A stretch of 64,000 bases of DNA from an uncultured Bacteroidales bacterium (lineage in GTDB: Bacteria > Bacteroidota > Bacteroidia > Bacteroidales > P3), in the NCBI GenBank assembly GCA_937901525.1, contig CALDHX010000016.1:1-64000 (forward strand), written 5' to 3'. How positions within the stretch are numbered: position 1 is the first letter of the stretch; each line of letters opens with the position of its first letter. Below, one piece after another: positions 44,546 to 52,596 of this stretch. The position numbers were made by a program, and so were the translations under genes. The notes below the pieces were generated by a model, which was not told the DNA's origin, ran no database searches, and saw nothing but the letters and a program-made list of their open reading frames with translations.

Positions 44546-44553
44546 TAATTTTG
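44546..44553 (+). promoter_or_regulatory. -7 box (TAATTTTG) of the split transketolase cluster
   Basis: TAATTTTG, 24 bp before the ATG at 44578. Its TTG is in frame with the gene and could be mistaken for a start codon. Confidence 0.6.
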
Positions 44554-44577
44554 CAAGAAATTAATAAAAAAGCAAAA

Positions 44578-45423
44578 ATGGCAACAATTACTGAATTAGA
44601 AAACATTTCCACACAAGTAAGAAGAGACATTATCAGAATGGTAAATGCCGTTTCATCTGGCCACCCTGGCGGAAGTTTAGGTTGTGCAGATGTAATGACA
44701 GCCTTGTATTTTGAAGCGATGAGCTTAGATACAGAAAACTTTAAAAGAGACGGAAAAGGAGAAGATATGTTTTTCCTATCAAACGGACATATCTCACCTG
44801 TTTTATATAGTGTTTTAGCACGTAGAGGTTACTTTCCGGTTTCAGAGCTTGCAACATTTAGAAAATTAGGCACACGTTTGCAAGGACATCCAAGCGTTCA
44901 TGACAATCTTCCTGGCGTAAGACAAGCCTCAGGCTCACTTGGACAAGGCCTAAGCGTAGGAATAGGAGCAGCCTTAGCAAAAAAATATGACTCATGCGAC
45001 AAATTAGTCTATACACTTCACGGAGACGGAGAATTACAAGAAGGACAAATTTGGGAAGCAGTGATGTTTGCAGGAGCAAATAAAGTAGATAACTTAATAG
45101 CTATTATAGACGTAAACGGATTGCAAATAGACGGTTCAACCGATCAAGTATGTTCACTTGGAAATCTAAGAGCAAAATTTGAAGCATTTGATTGGAGTAT
45201 TGTAGAAATGCAAGGAAACGATATGGCAGACGTAGTAAGAGGATTACAACAAGCAAAATCACAAACAAAACAAGGCAAGCCTGTTGTAATACTTATGCAA
45301 ACACAAATGGGATATGGAGTTGATTTTATGCAAAACAAAAACAAATGGCATGGTTCAGCACCAAACGATGAGCAAACAGCACAAGCCCTATCTCAATTAA
45401 AAGAAACATTAGGAGATTACTAA
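44578..45423 (+). CDS. Transketolase, N-terminal (ThDP-binding) subunit
   Basis: A 281-aa protein equal to the N-terminal third of transketolase. It shows VNAVSSGHPGGSLGCADVMTALYF, LSNGHISPVLYSVLARRGYF, RQASGSLGQGLSVGIGAA and the ThDP motif YTLHGDGELQEGQIWEA...LIAIIDVNG. I choose the ATG at 44578 (MATITELENIS), since the upstream TTG lies in the -7 box. The matching C-terminal subunit is at 46861, with a VWA gene between. Together they would work in the non-oxidative pentose phosphate pathway. Confidence 0.93.
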   Translation: MATITELENISTQVRRDIIRMVNAVSSGHPGGSLGCADVMTALYFEAMSLDTENFKRDGKGEDMFFLSNGHISPVLYSVLARRGYFPVSELATFRKLGTRLQGHPSVHDNLPGVRQASGSLGQGLSVGIGAALAKKYDSCDKLVYTLHGDGELQEGQIWEAVMFAGANKVDNLIAIIDVNGLQIDGSTDQVCSLGNLRAKFEAFDWSIVEMQGNDMADVVRGLQQAKSQTKQGKPVVILMQTQMGYGVDFMQNKNKWHGSAPNDEQTAQALSQLKETLGDY

Positions 45424-45438
45424 AATCCTATTATTGCA

Positions 45439-46848
45439 TTGAAAACAATATTAGCAAAATCTATATTGATAATGTTTGCGTTTATAGCATTGACGCAAAC
45501 ACTCTTTGCACAACCGCGAGGAGTTAAAGTAACACGTGAAGATTCTTATCAAAAAACAAGAATACTCTTCATCTTAGATTGTTCATCTACAATGTATGCA
45601 CATTGGCAAAGCAATACAAAAATAAAAATTGCACAAAACCTATTGTCAAACATAGTAGATACTTTGTCAGGTAAGCCAGGCGTTGAAATGGCTCTAAGAG
45701 CTTACGGACACACAAAAGACTATCCTCCACAAGATTGTGATGACACAAGATTGGAGGTGAGTTTTTATCCAAACAACACAGAGCAAATTAAAGCAAAACT
45801 TAAAGCCTTAGTTCCAAAAGGCACAACTCCAATAGCTTATACATTAGAAAAATGCGTTAAAGACTTTCCAGAAAGTGGTAATTCGAGAAACATAATAATC
45901 CTTATAACAGACGGAGCCGATGAATGCTCAGGAGATGTATGTGAAGCCTCAAAACAACTACAAAAGGAAGGAGCATTTTTAAAACCATTTATAATAGGCA
46001 TTGGAAAAGGATTAAGAGAAGAATTTGAATGTGCGGGAATCTATTATGAAGTAACAAACGAAATAGAATTTTCAAAAGCATTAAACAATATAGTTGCGCA
46101 AGTATTGAACAATACCACCTCACAAGTCAATCTTTTGGACTCTAATATGGAGCCAAGTGAGACAAATGTTCCTATGACCTTTTATGACAATCAAAGTAAG
46201 CAGTTAAAATACACCTTTATGCACACTTTCAATTCCAAAGGCTTATCTGACACTTTGATTTTAGACCCTTTGATAAATTACGACATAGTTGTACATACAC
46301 TTCCACCTGTTAAACAAGAAAATGTAAAGTTAAAAGTTGGACGACATACGATTATACCGATAAAAGCACCACAAGGAAATATGGTGATAAGATTTTCGGA
46401 TAAATCTAAGTTGAAAAACAACAATATTTACGTAATAGTAAGAGAAAGTGATAAGGTAGAAACGGTCAATATACAAGAATTAGACAAGATAGAGAAGTAT
46501 CTTGTAGGTAAATACGACTTAGAAATCCTTACATTGCCAAAATTACAAATAGAAAACGTAGAAATAGGACAAAGTTCAACAACAACAATAGAAATTCCGG
46601 CCTCAGGAATACTTGTATTGAACAAAGGGAAGTTGGAAACCATAGGAAGCATATTTGTAAAAGACAACGAAGAAACAAAATGGGTATGTAACCTTGAAGA
46701 AGGCGTGCAAACCGAAAACATTACCTTGTTGCCAGGACAATATATGGTGGTTTTAAGAGGTAAGAACGACACAAAAACATCACAAACACAAATAAAAGAA
46801 TTTAAAATAGAGTCAAATAAGACTACAACAATAAATTTAGCAAAATAA
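45439..46848 (+). CDS. Exported von Willebrand factor A domain protein
   Basis: A 469-aa secreted or periplasmic protein. It starts at a TTG (45439): only this start gives the full signal peptide MKTILAKSILIMFAFIALTQ; the first ATG would lose the basic N-region. Residues about 35-220 are a VWA domain with a MIDAS-like RILFILDCSSTMYAHW (DxSxT instead of DxSxS) and IILITDGADECSGDVC. From 230 on are several beta-rich repeats (LPPVKQENVKLKVGRHTIIPI, LPKLQIENVEIGQSSTTTIEI) as in Ig-like or carboxypeptidase-regulatory-like modules. It lies 15 bp after and 12 bp before the two transketolase halves; the reason is unknown. Confidence 0.85.
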   Translation: MKTILAKSILIMFAFIALTQTLFAQPRGVKVTREDSYQKTRILFILDCSSTMYAHWQSNTKIKIAQNLLSNIVDTLSGKPGVEMALRAYGHTKDYPPQDCDDTRLEVSFYPNNTEQIKAKLKALVPKGTTPIAYTLEKCVKDFPESGNSRNIIILITDGADECSGDVCEASKQLQKEGAFLKPFIIGIGKGLREEFECAGIYYEVTNEIEFSKALNNIVAQVLNNTTSQVNLLDSNMEPSETNVPMTFYDNQSKQLKYTFMHTFNSKGLSDTLILDPLINYDIVVHTLPPVKQENVKLKVGRHTIIPIKAPQGNMVIRFSDKSKLKNNNIYVIVRESDKVETVNIQELDKIEKYLVGKYDLEILTLPKLQIENVEIGQSSTTTIEIPASGILVLNKGKLETIGSIFVKDNEETKWVCNLEEGVQTENITLLPGQYMVVLRGKNDTKTSQTQIKEFKIESNKTTTINLAK

Positions 46849-46860
46849 ATAAAACGAAAT

Positions 46861-47814
46861 ATGAAAGAATATCCTCAATTAGGCAGTAAAGACACACGTT
46901 CAGGCTTTGGTGAAGGTCTATTAGAAGCAGGAAAAAGAAATGAAAACGTAGTTGCATTATGTGCAGACCTTATAGGTTCGGTAAGAATGGACTTGTTTCA
47001 AGAAGCTTTTCCAGAAAGAATGATAGAATGCGGAATTGCAGAAGCGAATATGATAGGCATTGCAGCAGGATTAGCATTAAGTGGTAAAGTAGCATTTGCA
47101 AGTAGCTTTGCAGCATTCTCAACAGGACGTGTTTACGATCAAATACGTCAAGCAGTAGCTTATTCAAATACAAATGTAAAAATAGCAGGCTCACACGCAG
47201 GAATAACATTAGGCGAAGACGGAGCAACACATCAAATCTTGGAAGACATAGGAATGATGAAAATGTTACCAAATATGGTAGTGTTGAATCCTTGCGATTA
47301 TAATCAAACAGTAGCTGCAACAATAGCTGCCGCAGAATATGACGGACCGGTATATATTCGCTATGGAAGACCAAAAGTTCCAGTTTTCATTCCAGAAGAT
47401 ATGCCTTTTGAAATAGGAAAAGCAATTGTGTTATCAGAAGGAAAGGATGTAACACTTGTTGCAACAGGACACTTGGTTTGGGAAGCACTTCAAGCAGCAA
47501 AAATCTTAGAAGAAGAAGACATAAGTGCAGAGGTAATTGACATTCACACAATAAAACCACTTGATAAAGAAGCAATCTTAAAATCAGTTGCCAAGACAAA
47601 TTGCGTAGTTGGTTGCGAAGAACATCAATTCAATGGAGGATTGAATGAAAGCATAGCACAACTTCTTGTAAGAGAGAATCCAAAACCAATGGAATTTATA
47701 GGAATTGATGATTCTTTTGGAGAAAGTGGTACGCCTGATGCTTTAATGGAAAAATATGGCTTAAAGGCAAACAATATTGTAGAGGCTGCAAAACGAGTTA
47801 TAGCAAGAAAATAA
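46861..47814 (+). CDS. Transketolase, C-terminal (Pyr domain) subunit
   Basis: A 317-aa protein covering the pyrimidine-binding and C-terminal domains: VVALCADLIGSVRMDLFQEAFPERMIECGIAEANMIGIAAGLALSGKVAFASSFAAFSTGR, SHAGITLGEDGATHQILEDIGMM, and the C-terminal EALQAAKILEEEDISAEVIDIHTIKPLD. GIAEANM carries the Glu that activates ThDP. It pairs with the N-terminal subunit at 44578. Confidence 0.93.
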   Translation: MKEYPQLGSKDTRSGFGEGLLEAGKRNENVVALCADLIGSVRMDLFQEAFPERMIECGIAEANMIGIAAGLALSGKVAFASSFAAFSTGRVYDQIRQAVAYSNTNVKIAGSHAGITLGEDGATHQILEDIGMMKMLPNMVVLNPCDYNQTVAATIAAAEYDGPVYIRYGRPKVPVFIPEDMPFEIGKAIVLSEGKDVTLVATGHLVWEALQAAKILEEEDISAEVIDIHTIKPLDKEAILKSVAKTNCVVGCEEHQFNGGLNESIAQLLVRENPKPMEFIGIDDSFGESGTPDALMEKYGLKANNIVEAAKRVIARK

Positions 47815-47816
47815 TT

Positions 47817-49943
47817 TTGGGAAAGAATCCTCAATTAGAATTTGCAAGAAAATACATTGAACAAACAAATGTCAATGTGTTTCTTACAGGAAAAGCAGGT
47901 ACAGGCAAGACAACTTTTTTAAAAAGTCTTAGAAATACATTGTTTAAACGTTACGTAGTACTTGCACCAACAGGTATTGCGGCATTGAATTGCGAAGGAG
48001 TGACTATTCACTCCTTTTTTCAATTGGATTTTATGCCATATATTCCGGGAAGGACTATAAAGCATAAAAAAATGCGTGTAGATAAGGTGAATTTGATTAG
48101 AAGCCTTGAACTAATCATTATAGATGAAATCTCAATGGTTAGAGCCGATGTCTTAGATCAAATAGATACCTTGCTAAGAAAGCTACGTTTTTCACAAAGA
48201 CACAAACCCTTTGGAGGCGTTCAATTATTAATGATAGGCGATTTGAGTCAATTGCCACCCGTAGCAAAACAAGAAGAATGGGATTTCTTATCTCAATTCT
48301 ATAAAACGCCATATTTCTTTTCAGCAAAAGTGTTAGAAGAAACGCGTTATCAAACAATAACCTTAGAACACATATATCGTCAAAGCGATTCAAAATTTAT
48401 CAACATTCTCAATCATGTTCGCGACAACATAATCACGCAAGAAATCATAGAAGACCTAAATAAAAGATACGATCCCTTAATATTATCACAAGACCACAAA
48501 GGCTACATCATTCTTTGTTCACATAATCATCAAGCGAACAAGATAAACGAAGATAAACTAATGCTTATTGATTCAGAGTCTTATTTTTACACAGCAGAAG
48601 TTGAAGGAGAATTTGATAGCAGATTGTTTCCAAACGCCGAAACATTAGAATTGAAAGAAGGAGCACAAGTAATGTTTCTAAAAAACGACTATGACGCACC
48701 ATACGGAGAGAAACGCCGATACTATAACGGCACAATAGGCAAGGTAGTAGAGCTTGGAGAAAACAAAATCATAGTAGAAAAAGACGAAGACGGGCAAAGA
48801 ATAGAGGTAACAAAATATACGTGGGAGAGATACAAATATGAATTAAACAAAAAGACGAAAGAAATCAAGCAAGAAGTAATAGGGGCTTTCACACAATACC
48901 CTTTGAAACTCGCTTGGGCGATTACAATTCACAAAAGTCAAGGCTTAACCTTTGAAAAAGCAATTATAGATGCCGATAACTCATTTGCACACGGTCAATT
49001 CTACGTTGCACTAAGCAGATGCAGGAGTTTGGAAGGATTATATCTTTCTAAACGCTTTAATCCTCACGCAGTTATAACCGATGTCTTGATTGACAACTTT
49101 AATATAGAACAACAAGAAAACCAACCAACCGAAAAAGGATTCTTAAAAGACAACTTCCTTTACTATGCACAAAATTTAAAAGACGTATTCGACCTAAATC
49201 AAATCAAAGCCTACAATGCAAAACTCTTTGAACTAAGTGAAATTTATCTAAAAAGCGAAATAGGAGATAACTTCCAAACAATAAAAGCCTATTACGAAGA
49301 AATCCTTTCAAGCATTATTCTTGTAGCAGATAGATTTCAAACACAATTAGACAAAGCAATAGAATATTTCCTACCAAACTTAGAAACCACCCCACTATAC
49401 GAAAGAGCAGTAACAGCCTCCAAATATTTCTATGACAAAATGCAATCAATCTTTTCACTTGTCTATTTCCTTTCAAAATTAGAAATAGAAGAATACATAG
49501 GACAAGAAGACATAGAAGAAGTATTGCAAGAATTTATGATAGAAGTAGAACTCAAACAAAGACTATTTAACTACTTGATAGAACAAGACTTTGAAATCAA
49601 AAACTTTCTTTCCTATAAATGCAAACTATTAGCAATAGGAGAGAAATTAGAATTGAAATCCTACAAAAACTTCATTGAAACAATAAAGGAAATCAAAGAA
49701 GAAAAACCAAAAAACAAAGACTTAGAACTTGATGACCTATATCAAAGGCTAAAAACGTGGAGAAAAGCCAAGGCCGAAGAAGAAAAACTACCAGCCTTTT
49801 GGATATTTACAAACACAACCCTTGAAGAAATAGTAAAAAAACACCCTAAAACCAAAGAAGACCTTTTAAAAGTCAAAGGCTTTGGCCAAAAGAAATTTGA
49901 AAAATACGGACAAGCAATCTTAGAAATAGTCCTTGAAGACTAA
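47817..49943 (+). CDS. Pif1-like DNA helicase with HRDC-like C-terminus
   Basis: A 708-aa SF1B helicase. It starts at TTG 47817, 2 bp after the previous stop, giving LGKNPQLEFARKYI as in related proteins; no ATG exists before Walker A. Motifs: VFLTGKAGTGKTTFL (about 22-36), APTGIAALNCEGVTIHSFF, LIIIDEISMVRADVLD, GGVQLLMIGDLSQLPPV, and AWAITIHKSQGLTFEKAIID...FYVALSRC near 360-400. Residues 440-600 are helical, and the end (TLEEIVKKHPKTKEDLLKVKGFGQKKFEKYG) is HRDC-like. Likely genome maintenance. A terminator follows. Confidence 0.9.
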   Translation: MGKNPQLEFARKYIEQTNVNVFLTGKAGTGKTTFLKSLRNTLFKRYVVLAPTGIAALNCEGVTIHSFFQLDFMPYIPGRTIKHKKMRVDKVNLIRSLELIIIDEISMVRADVLDQIDTLLRKLRFSQRHKPFGGVQLLMIGDLSQLPPVAKQEEWDFLSQFYKTPYFFSAKVLEETRYQTITLEHIYRQSDSKFINILNHVRDNIITQEIIEDLNKRYDPLILSQDHKGYIILCSHNHQANKINEDKLMLIDSESYFYTAEVEGEFDSRLFPNAETLELKEGAQVMFLKNDYDAPYGEKRRYYNGTIGKVVELGENKIIVEKDEDGQRIEVTKYTWERYKYELNKKTKEIKQEVIGAFTQYPLKLAWAITIHKSQGLTFEKAIIDADNSFAHGQFYVALSRCRSLEGLYLSKRFNPHAVITDVLIDNFNIEQQENQPTEKGFLKDNFLYYAQNLKDVFDLNQIKAYNAKLFELSEIYLKSEIGDNFQTIKAYYEEILSSIILVADRFQTQLDKAIEYFLPNLETTPLYERAVTASKYFYDKMQSIFSLVYFLSKLEIEEYIGQEDIEEVLQEFMIEVELKQRLFNYLIEQDFEIKNFLSYKCKLLAIGEKLELKSYKNFIETIKEIKEEKPKNKDLELDDLYQRLKTWRKAKAEEEKLPAFWIFTNTTLEEIVKKHPKTKEDLLKVKGFGQKKFEKYGQAILEIVLED

Positions 49944-49974
49944 AATAAAATTGTTTTCCCTTGACTTAACGCCT

Positions 49975-50020
49975 AATGCGTGCGATATTTTCAAACAAAA
50001 AATATTCGACGCATTTTTTT
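49975..50020 (+). terminator. Terminator after the Pif1-like helicase gene
   Basis: AATGCGTGCGATATTTT and AAAATATTCGACGCATT (ending 50015) form a stem with minor mismatch, followed by T-rich TTTTTTT. It is homologous to the terminator at 272-314. Confidence 0.8.
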
Positions 50021-50107
50021 GATTTATTTGCCCTTAACTAAAAATCATAAAATCAAACACTTAACTTTTTAAGGTCATAAAAACGCCTATTTTTTCTTTG
50101 ATTTAGT
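49975..50107 (+). repeat. Dispersed terminator-linked repeat, copy 2 (copy 1 at 180-316, minus)
   Basis: Reading 316 down to 180 on the minus strand gives the same order of words as 49975-50107: GCGATATTTTCAAACAAAAA, hairpin close, TTTGATTTATT, CCCTT, CATAAAATCAAA, AACTTTTT, TTCTTTGATTT. Similarity extends about 130 bp, well past the hairpin, so the two share ancestry. Both copies lie directly after the last gene of an operon and lead into a 21-bp array. Confidence 0.75.
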
Positions 50108-50210
50108 GTGATTTTTTACTTGATTTTAGAAAAATATTTCTTGATTTTAAGAAATTATTTCTTGATTTTAGAAAATTATTTCTTTACTTTTTTAAATTTT
50201 TTCAAAGACT
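50096..50210 (-). repeat. 21-bp-phased array, CTTTG/CTTGA type
   Basis: CTTTG at 50096, CTTGA at 50119, 50140 and 50161, CTTTA at 50182 and inverted CAAAG at 50203; apart from the first step (23) every step is 21 bp. The unit TTGATTTTAGAAAATTATTTC-like is repeated three times from 50120. The last unit reads CAAAGACTTTT. Confidence 0.75.
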
Positions 50211-50374
50211 TTTCTCACCAAAGCCTAAATTTAGCCAAAAACCACCCAATTTTCGTCAATTTTTCGCAAAAAATTTCACAAAATCATCAAAATAAAATTT
50301 CCGTAAAATAAAGATGTTTTCCTATAAGACTTTGTTCGCAAGTTTTTTTGTGTTTTTTTTATTCTTTAAAAAAT

Positions 50375-50408
50375 AAAGGTTCTGTACAATTAAGTACAGA
50401 ACCTTTTT
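50375..50408. terminator. Terminator after rpoD
   Basis: AAAGGTTCTGTAC (50375-50387) and its exact inverse (50394-50406) with a 6-nt loop; A and T runs on both sides allow it to act in both directions, mainly for the minus-strand rpoD transcript. Confidence 0.85.
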
Positions 50409-50429
50409 AATTATTATGAAAAAAATATT

Positions 50430-51296
50430 TTACTCGTTTAAGTAGGCGGCGAGTTTTTTACATTGTTCGCTTTCTCTTATGCGTTTTAGTGCTCTTTCTT
50501 TGATTTGTCTTACTCTTTCGCGAGTTAGGTTTTGCGAAATTGCTATTTCTTCTAAGGTCATTCCGTGTGCCATGCCTATTCCAAAGAATTGATAAAGTAT
50601 GCTACGTTCTCTTTCGTTTAATCCCGAAAGTAGCATTGATACTTCCGTGGTAAGGCTTTCTTTCATCATGGAATCGTCTGTTGATTTTGCGTCTTCTTCT
50701 ACGTAAACGTCAATTAGGTTTAGGTCTTCGTCTTGTATGAGTGGTGCGTCCATAGATACCGGTTTGTATCCTATGTGCATGGTTTCTTTTACTTTGTCAA
50801 AACTTAAATCCATAAACTCTGCAAGTTCTTCGTCCGAGGGTGTGCGTTCTAATTGTTGTTCTAAGAGTGAGGAGGATTTCTTTATTTTGTTTAATGCTCC
50901 AACTTGGTTTAGTGGAAGACGTACCATTCTTGATTTTTCGGCAATTGCTTGTAGAATGCTTTGACGAATCCACCACACTGCAAAGGAAATGAATTTGAAT
51001 CCTCTCGTTTCGTCAAATTTTTGTGCAGCTTTGATAAGACCAATGTTGCCTTCATTGATTAAATCAGGTAGACTTAATCCTTGGTTTTGATATTGTTTTG
51101 CGACAGATACAACAAATCTTAGGTTGGATTTAACTAATTTCTCCAAGGCTATTTGGTCGCCGGCTTTTATTCTTTGAGCTAATTTTACTTCTTCTTCGGG
51201 TGTGATTAGCTCTTCTTTGCTTATGTCTTGTAGAAATTTGTCTAACGAACCTATGTTACGATTTGTTATCGATTTTATTATTTTTAACTGCCTCAT
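50430..51296 (-). CDS. rpoD: Primary RNA polymerase sigma factor (RpoD/SigA)
   Basis: A 288-aa housekeeping sigma-70 of the short Bacteroidota type lacking the long region 1.1 and non-conserved insert. It has region 1.2 (GSLDKFLQDISKEELITPEEEVKLAQRI), region 2 (NLRFVVSVAKQYQNQGLSLPDLINEGNIGLIKAAQKFDETRGFKFISFAVWWIRQSI), region 3 and region 4 (MTLEEIAISQNLTRERVRQIKERALKRIR). It should be the factor that reads the TTTG/TAnnTTTG promoters noted in this window. Its own -7 box lies at 51338. Confidence 0.97.
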   Translation of the reverse strand: MRQLKIIKSITNRNIGSLDKFLQDISKEELITPEEEVKLAQRIKAGDQIALEKLVKSNLRFVVSVAKQYQNQGLSLPDLINEGNIGLIKAAQKFDETRGFKFISFAVWWIRQSILQAIAEKSRMVRLPLNQVGALNKIKKSSSLLEQQLERTPSDEELAEFMDLSFDKVKETMHIGYKPVSMDAPLIQDEDLNLIDVYVEEDAKSTDDSMMKESLTTEVSMLLSGLNERERSILYQFFGIGMAHGMTLEEIAISQNLTRERVRQIKERALKRIRESEQCKKLAAYLNE

Positions 51297-51337
51297 ATCT
51301 TTCTCCTTTTTTCTTTAAATGGGACTTTATCAACGTG

Positions 51338-51345
51338 CAAAGGTA
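51338..51345 (-). promoter_or_regulatory. -7 box (TACCTTTG) of rpoD
   Basis: TACCTTTG on the minus strand, 41 bp before the rpoD start codon. Confidence 0.6.
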
Positions 51346-51407
51346 TAGTGTAAAAATAATCTCTGCAAGTGAATATATTAAAAGTTAATAACCTACTTAT
51401 TAACAAT

Positions 51408-52490
51408 TTATTTTTTTATTATCTCTGTGTTTCCCTTTTCATTTAATAGGGTTACGGTTTTTTCTATTGTTTTTCCTTCTCTATTTATTTCAACTTTTAC
51501 TTTGTCGCCAGGGGATAGTTGTGATAATATTTCGTTTAGTTCGGAGTATGTGTTAACTTCTTTGTTTTCTATTTTTGTTATTATGTCGCCTGCTTTGATT
51601 CCTGCTTTGTATGCTCCTGCATCTTGTATTATTTCTGCTATATAAATTCCTTTTAAACTGTTTACTCCTCGGCTTTTAGCGATTTGTGAGTCTGTTTCTG
51701 CAAAGTGTACTCCTAAGTGTGCTTTTTGTGTTTGTCCGTATTTGATTAAATCGCTTGTTACTTTCTTTACGATGTTGGAAGGTATGGCAAAGGAATATCC
51801 TGTGTAGGTTCCGGTTGAGGAGGCTATCGCTGTGTTGATTCCTATCAATTCTCCTTTAAGGTTTACTAAGGCTCCACCACTATTTCCTTGATTTACTGCT
51901 GCGTCCGTTTGAATAAAACTTTCTATTGGCGTTTCGTGCATTCTATTTCCCCATATATTTAGGTTTCTTGCCTTTGCTGAAACTATTCCTGCCGTAACTG
52001 TGGAGGTTAGATTAAAGGGATTTCCTACTGCAAGCACCCATTCACCAATTTTTACCTCATCGCTATTACCAAATTGTAAGGGTGTGAGGTTTGTTGTTTC
52101 GATTTTAATCACTGCAAGGTCGCATGCGGGGTCGTTGCCTATAAGAACGGCATCGAAAATTCTTTTGTCGTTTAATATGACTTTTATTTTTTCTGCGTTT
52201 TGTATTACATGGTTGTTTGTAATGATGTATCCATTTTCTTCAATGATTACTCCCGAGCCCGAGGTGTGATAAACTCTTTCTTGAATTTGGGGTGGAAGGA
52301 AGAAAGAGAAGAAGTCATCGTAAAAAATAGATTGTTCCATTGCTTCACATTGAATATGCACTACTGAATGTATGCTATTTTCGGCTGCAACTGTGAAATC
52401 AATGTTTGGATTGAATTGTGCTTTTGTTGTGAAACTTGAAATTACTGCGATAAATAGCAGTGAAAGAATCTTAATCTTGTTGTTTTTCAT
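51408..52490 (-). CDS. Periplasmic serine protease, HtrA/DegS-like
   Basis: A 360-aa exported protease: signal peptide 1-24 (ending TKAQ), trypsin-like domain with His94 (TNNHVI), Asp124 (DPACDLAVIKI) and Ser204 (QGNSGGALVN), and one PDZ domain from about 255 (LKGIYIAEIIQDAGAYKAGIKAGDIITKIENKEV). A single PDZ and shorter length fit DegS/HtrA rather than two-PDZ DegP. Likely envelope protein quality control. Monocistronic between rpoD and the nucleotidyltransferase. Confidence 0.93.
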   Translation of the reverse strand: MKNNKIKILSLLFIAVISSFTTKAQFNPNIDFTVAAENSIHSVVHIQCEAMEQSIFYDDFFSFFLPPQIQERVYHTSGSGVIIEENGYIITNNHVIQNAEKIKVILNDKRIFDAVLIGNDPACDLAVIKIETTNLTPLQFGNSDEVKIGEWVLAVGNPFNLTSTVTAGIVSAKARNLNIWGNRMHETPIESFIQTDAAVNQGNSGGALVNLKGELIGINTAIASSTGTYTGYSFAIPSNIVKKVTSDLIKYGQTQKAHLGVHFAETDSQIAKSRGVNSLKGIYIAEIIQDAGAYKAGIKAGDIITKIENKEVNTYSELNEILSQLSPGDKVKVEINREGKTIEKTVTLLNEKGNTEIIKK

Positions 52491-52530
52491 ATTTTTTGTT
52501 TTTTAATATTAACGCAAATTCTATAAAAAA

Positions 52531-52562
52531 TTGTGTTATTGTCAAAATAATCATTAATTTTG
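52531..52562 (+). promoter_or_regulatory. Promoter of the sugar nucleotidyltransferase-to-fmt operon
   Basis: TTG at 52531 and TAATTTTG at 52555-52562 with a 21-bp spacer, 34 bp before the ATG at 52597. Confidence 0.6.
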
Positions 52563-52596
52563 CAAGTTTATAAAGCAAATAATATTGTTTTTAATT

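Larger units (their letters stand above)
49944..50429. other. Intergenic repeats and low-complexity A/T DNA
   Basis: No gene is supported here. The stretch holds a terminator-linked dispersed repeat (49975-50107), a 21-bp-phased array (50096-50210), about 160 bp of A/T-rich DNA without a recognised feature, and the rpoD terminator (50375-50408). A 67-codon open frame at 50108-50311 reads as Phe/Leu/Tyr repeats produced by the array and is not a gene. Confidence 0.7.

Noticed and set aside
44551..44577. Longer transketolase N-subunit starting at TTG 44551
   Set aside because: The TTG lies in the -7 box TAATTTTG; the ATG at 44578 is in a normal position.
47817..49943. RecD2-type exonuclease helicase
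   Set aside because: The motifs and HRDC-like end fit Pif1-like proteins better, and no RecB/RecC partners are present.
50108..50311. 67-codon plus-strand open frame rich in Phe, Leu and Tyr
   Set aside because: It is a translation of the 21-bp A/T array and A/T-rich flank; no signal, no start context, low complexity.
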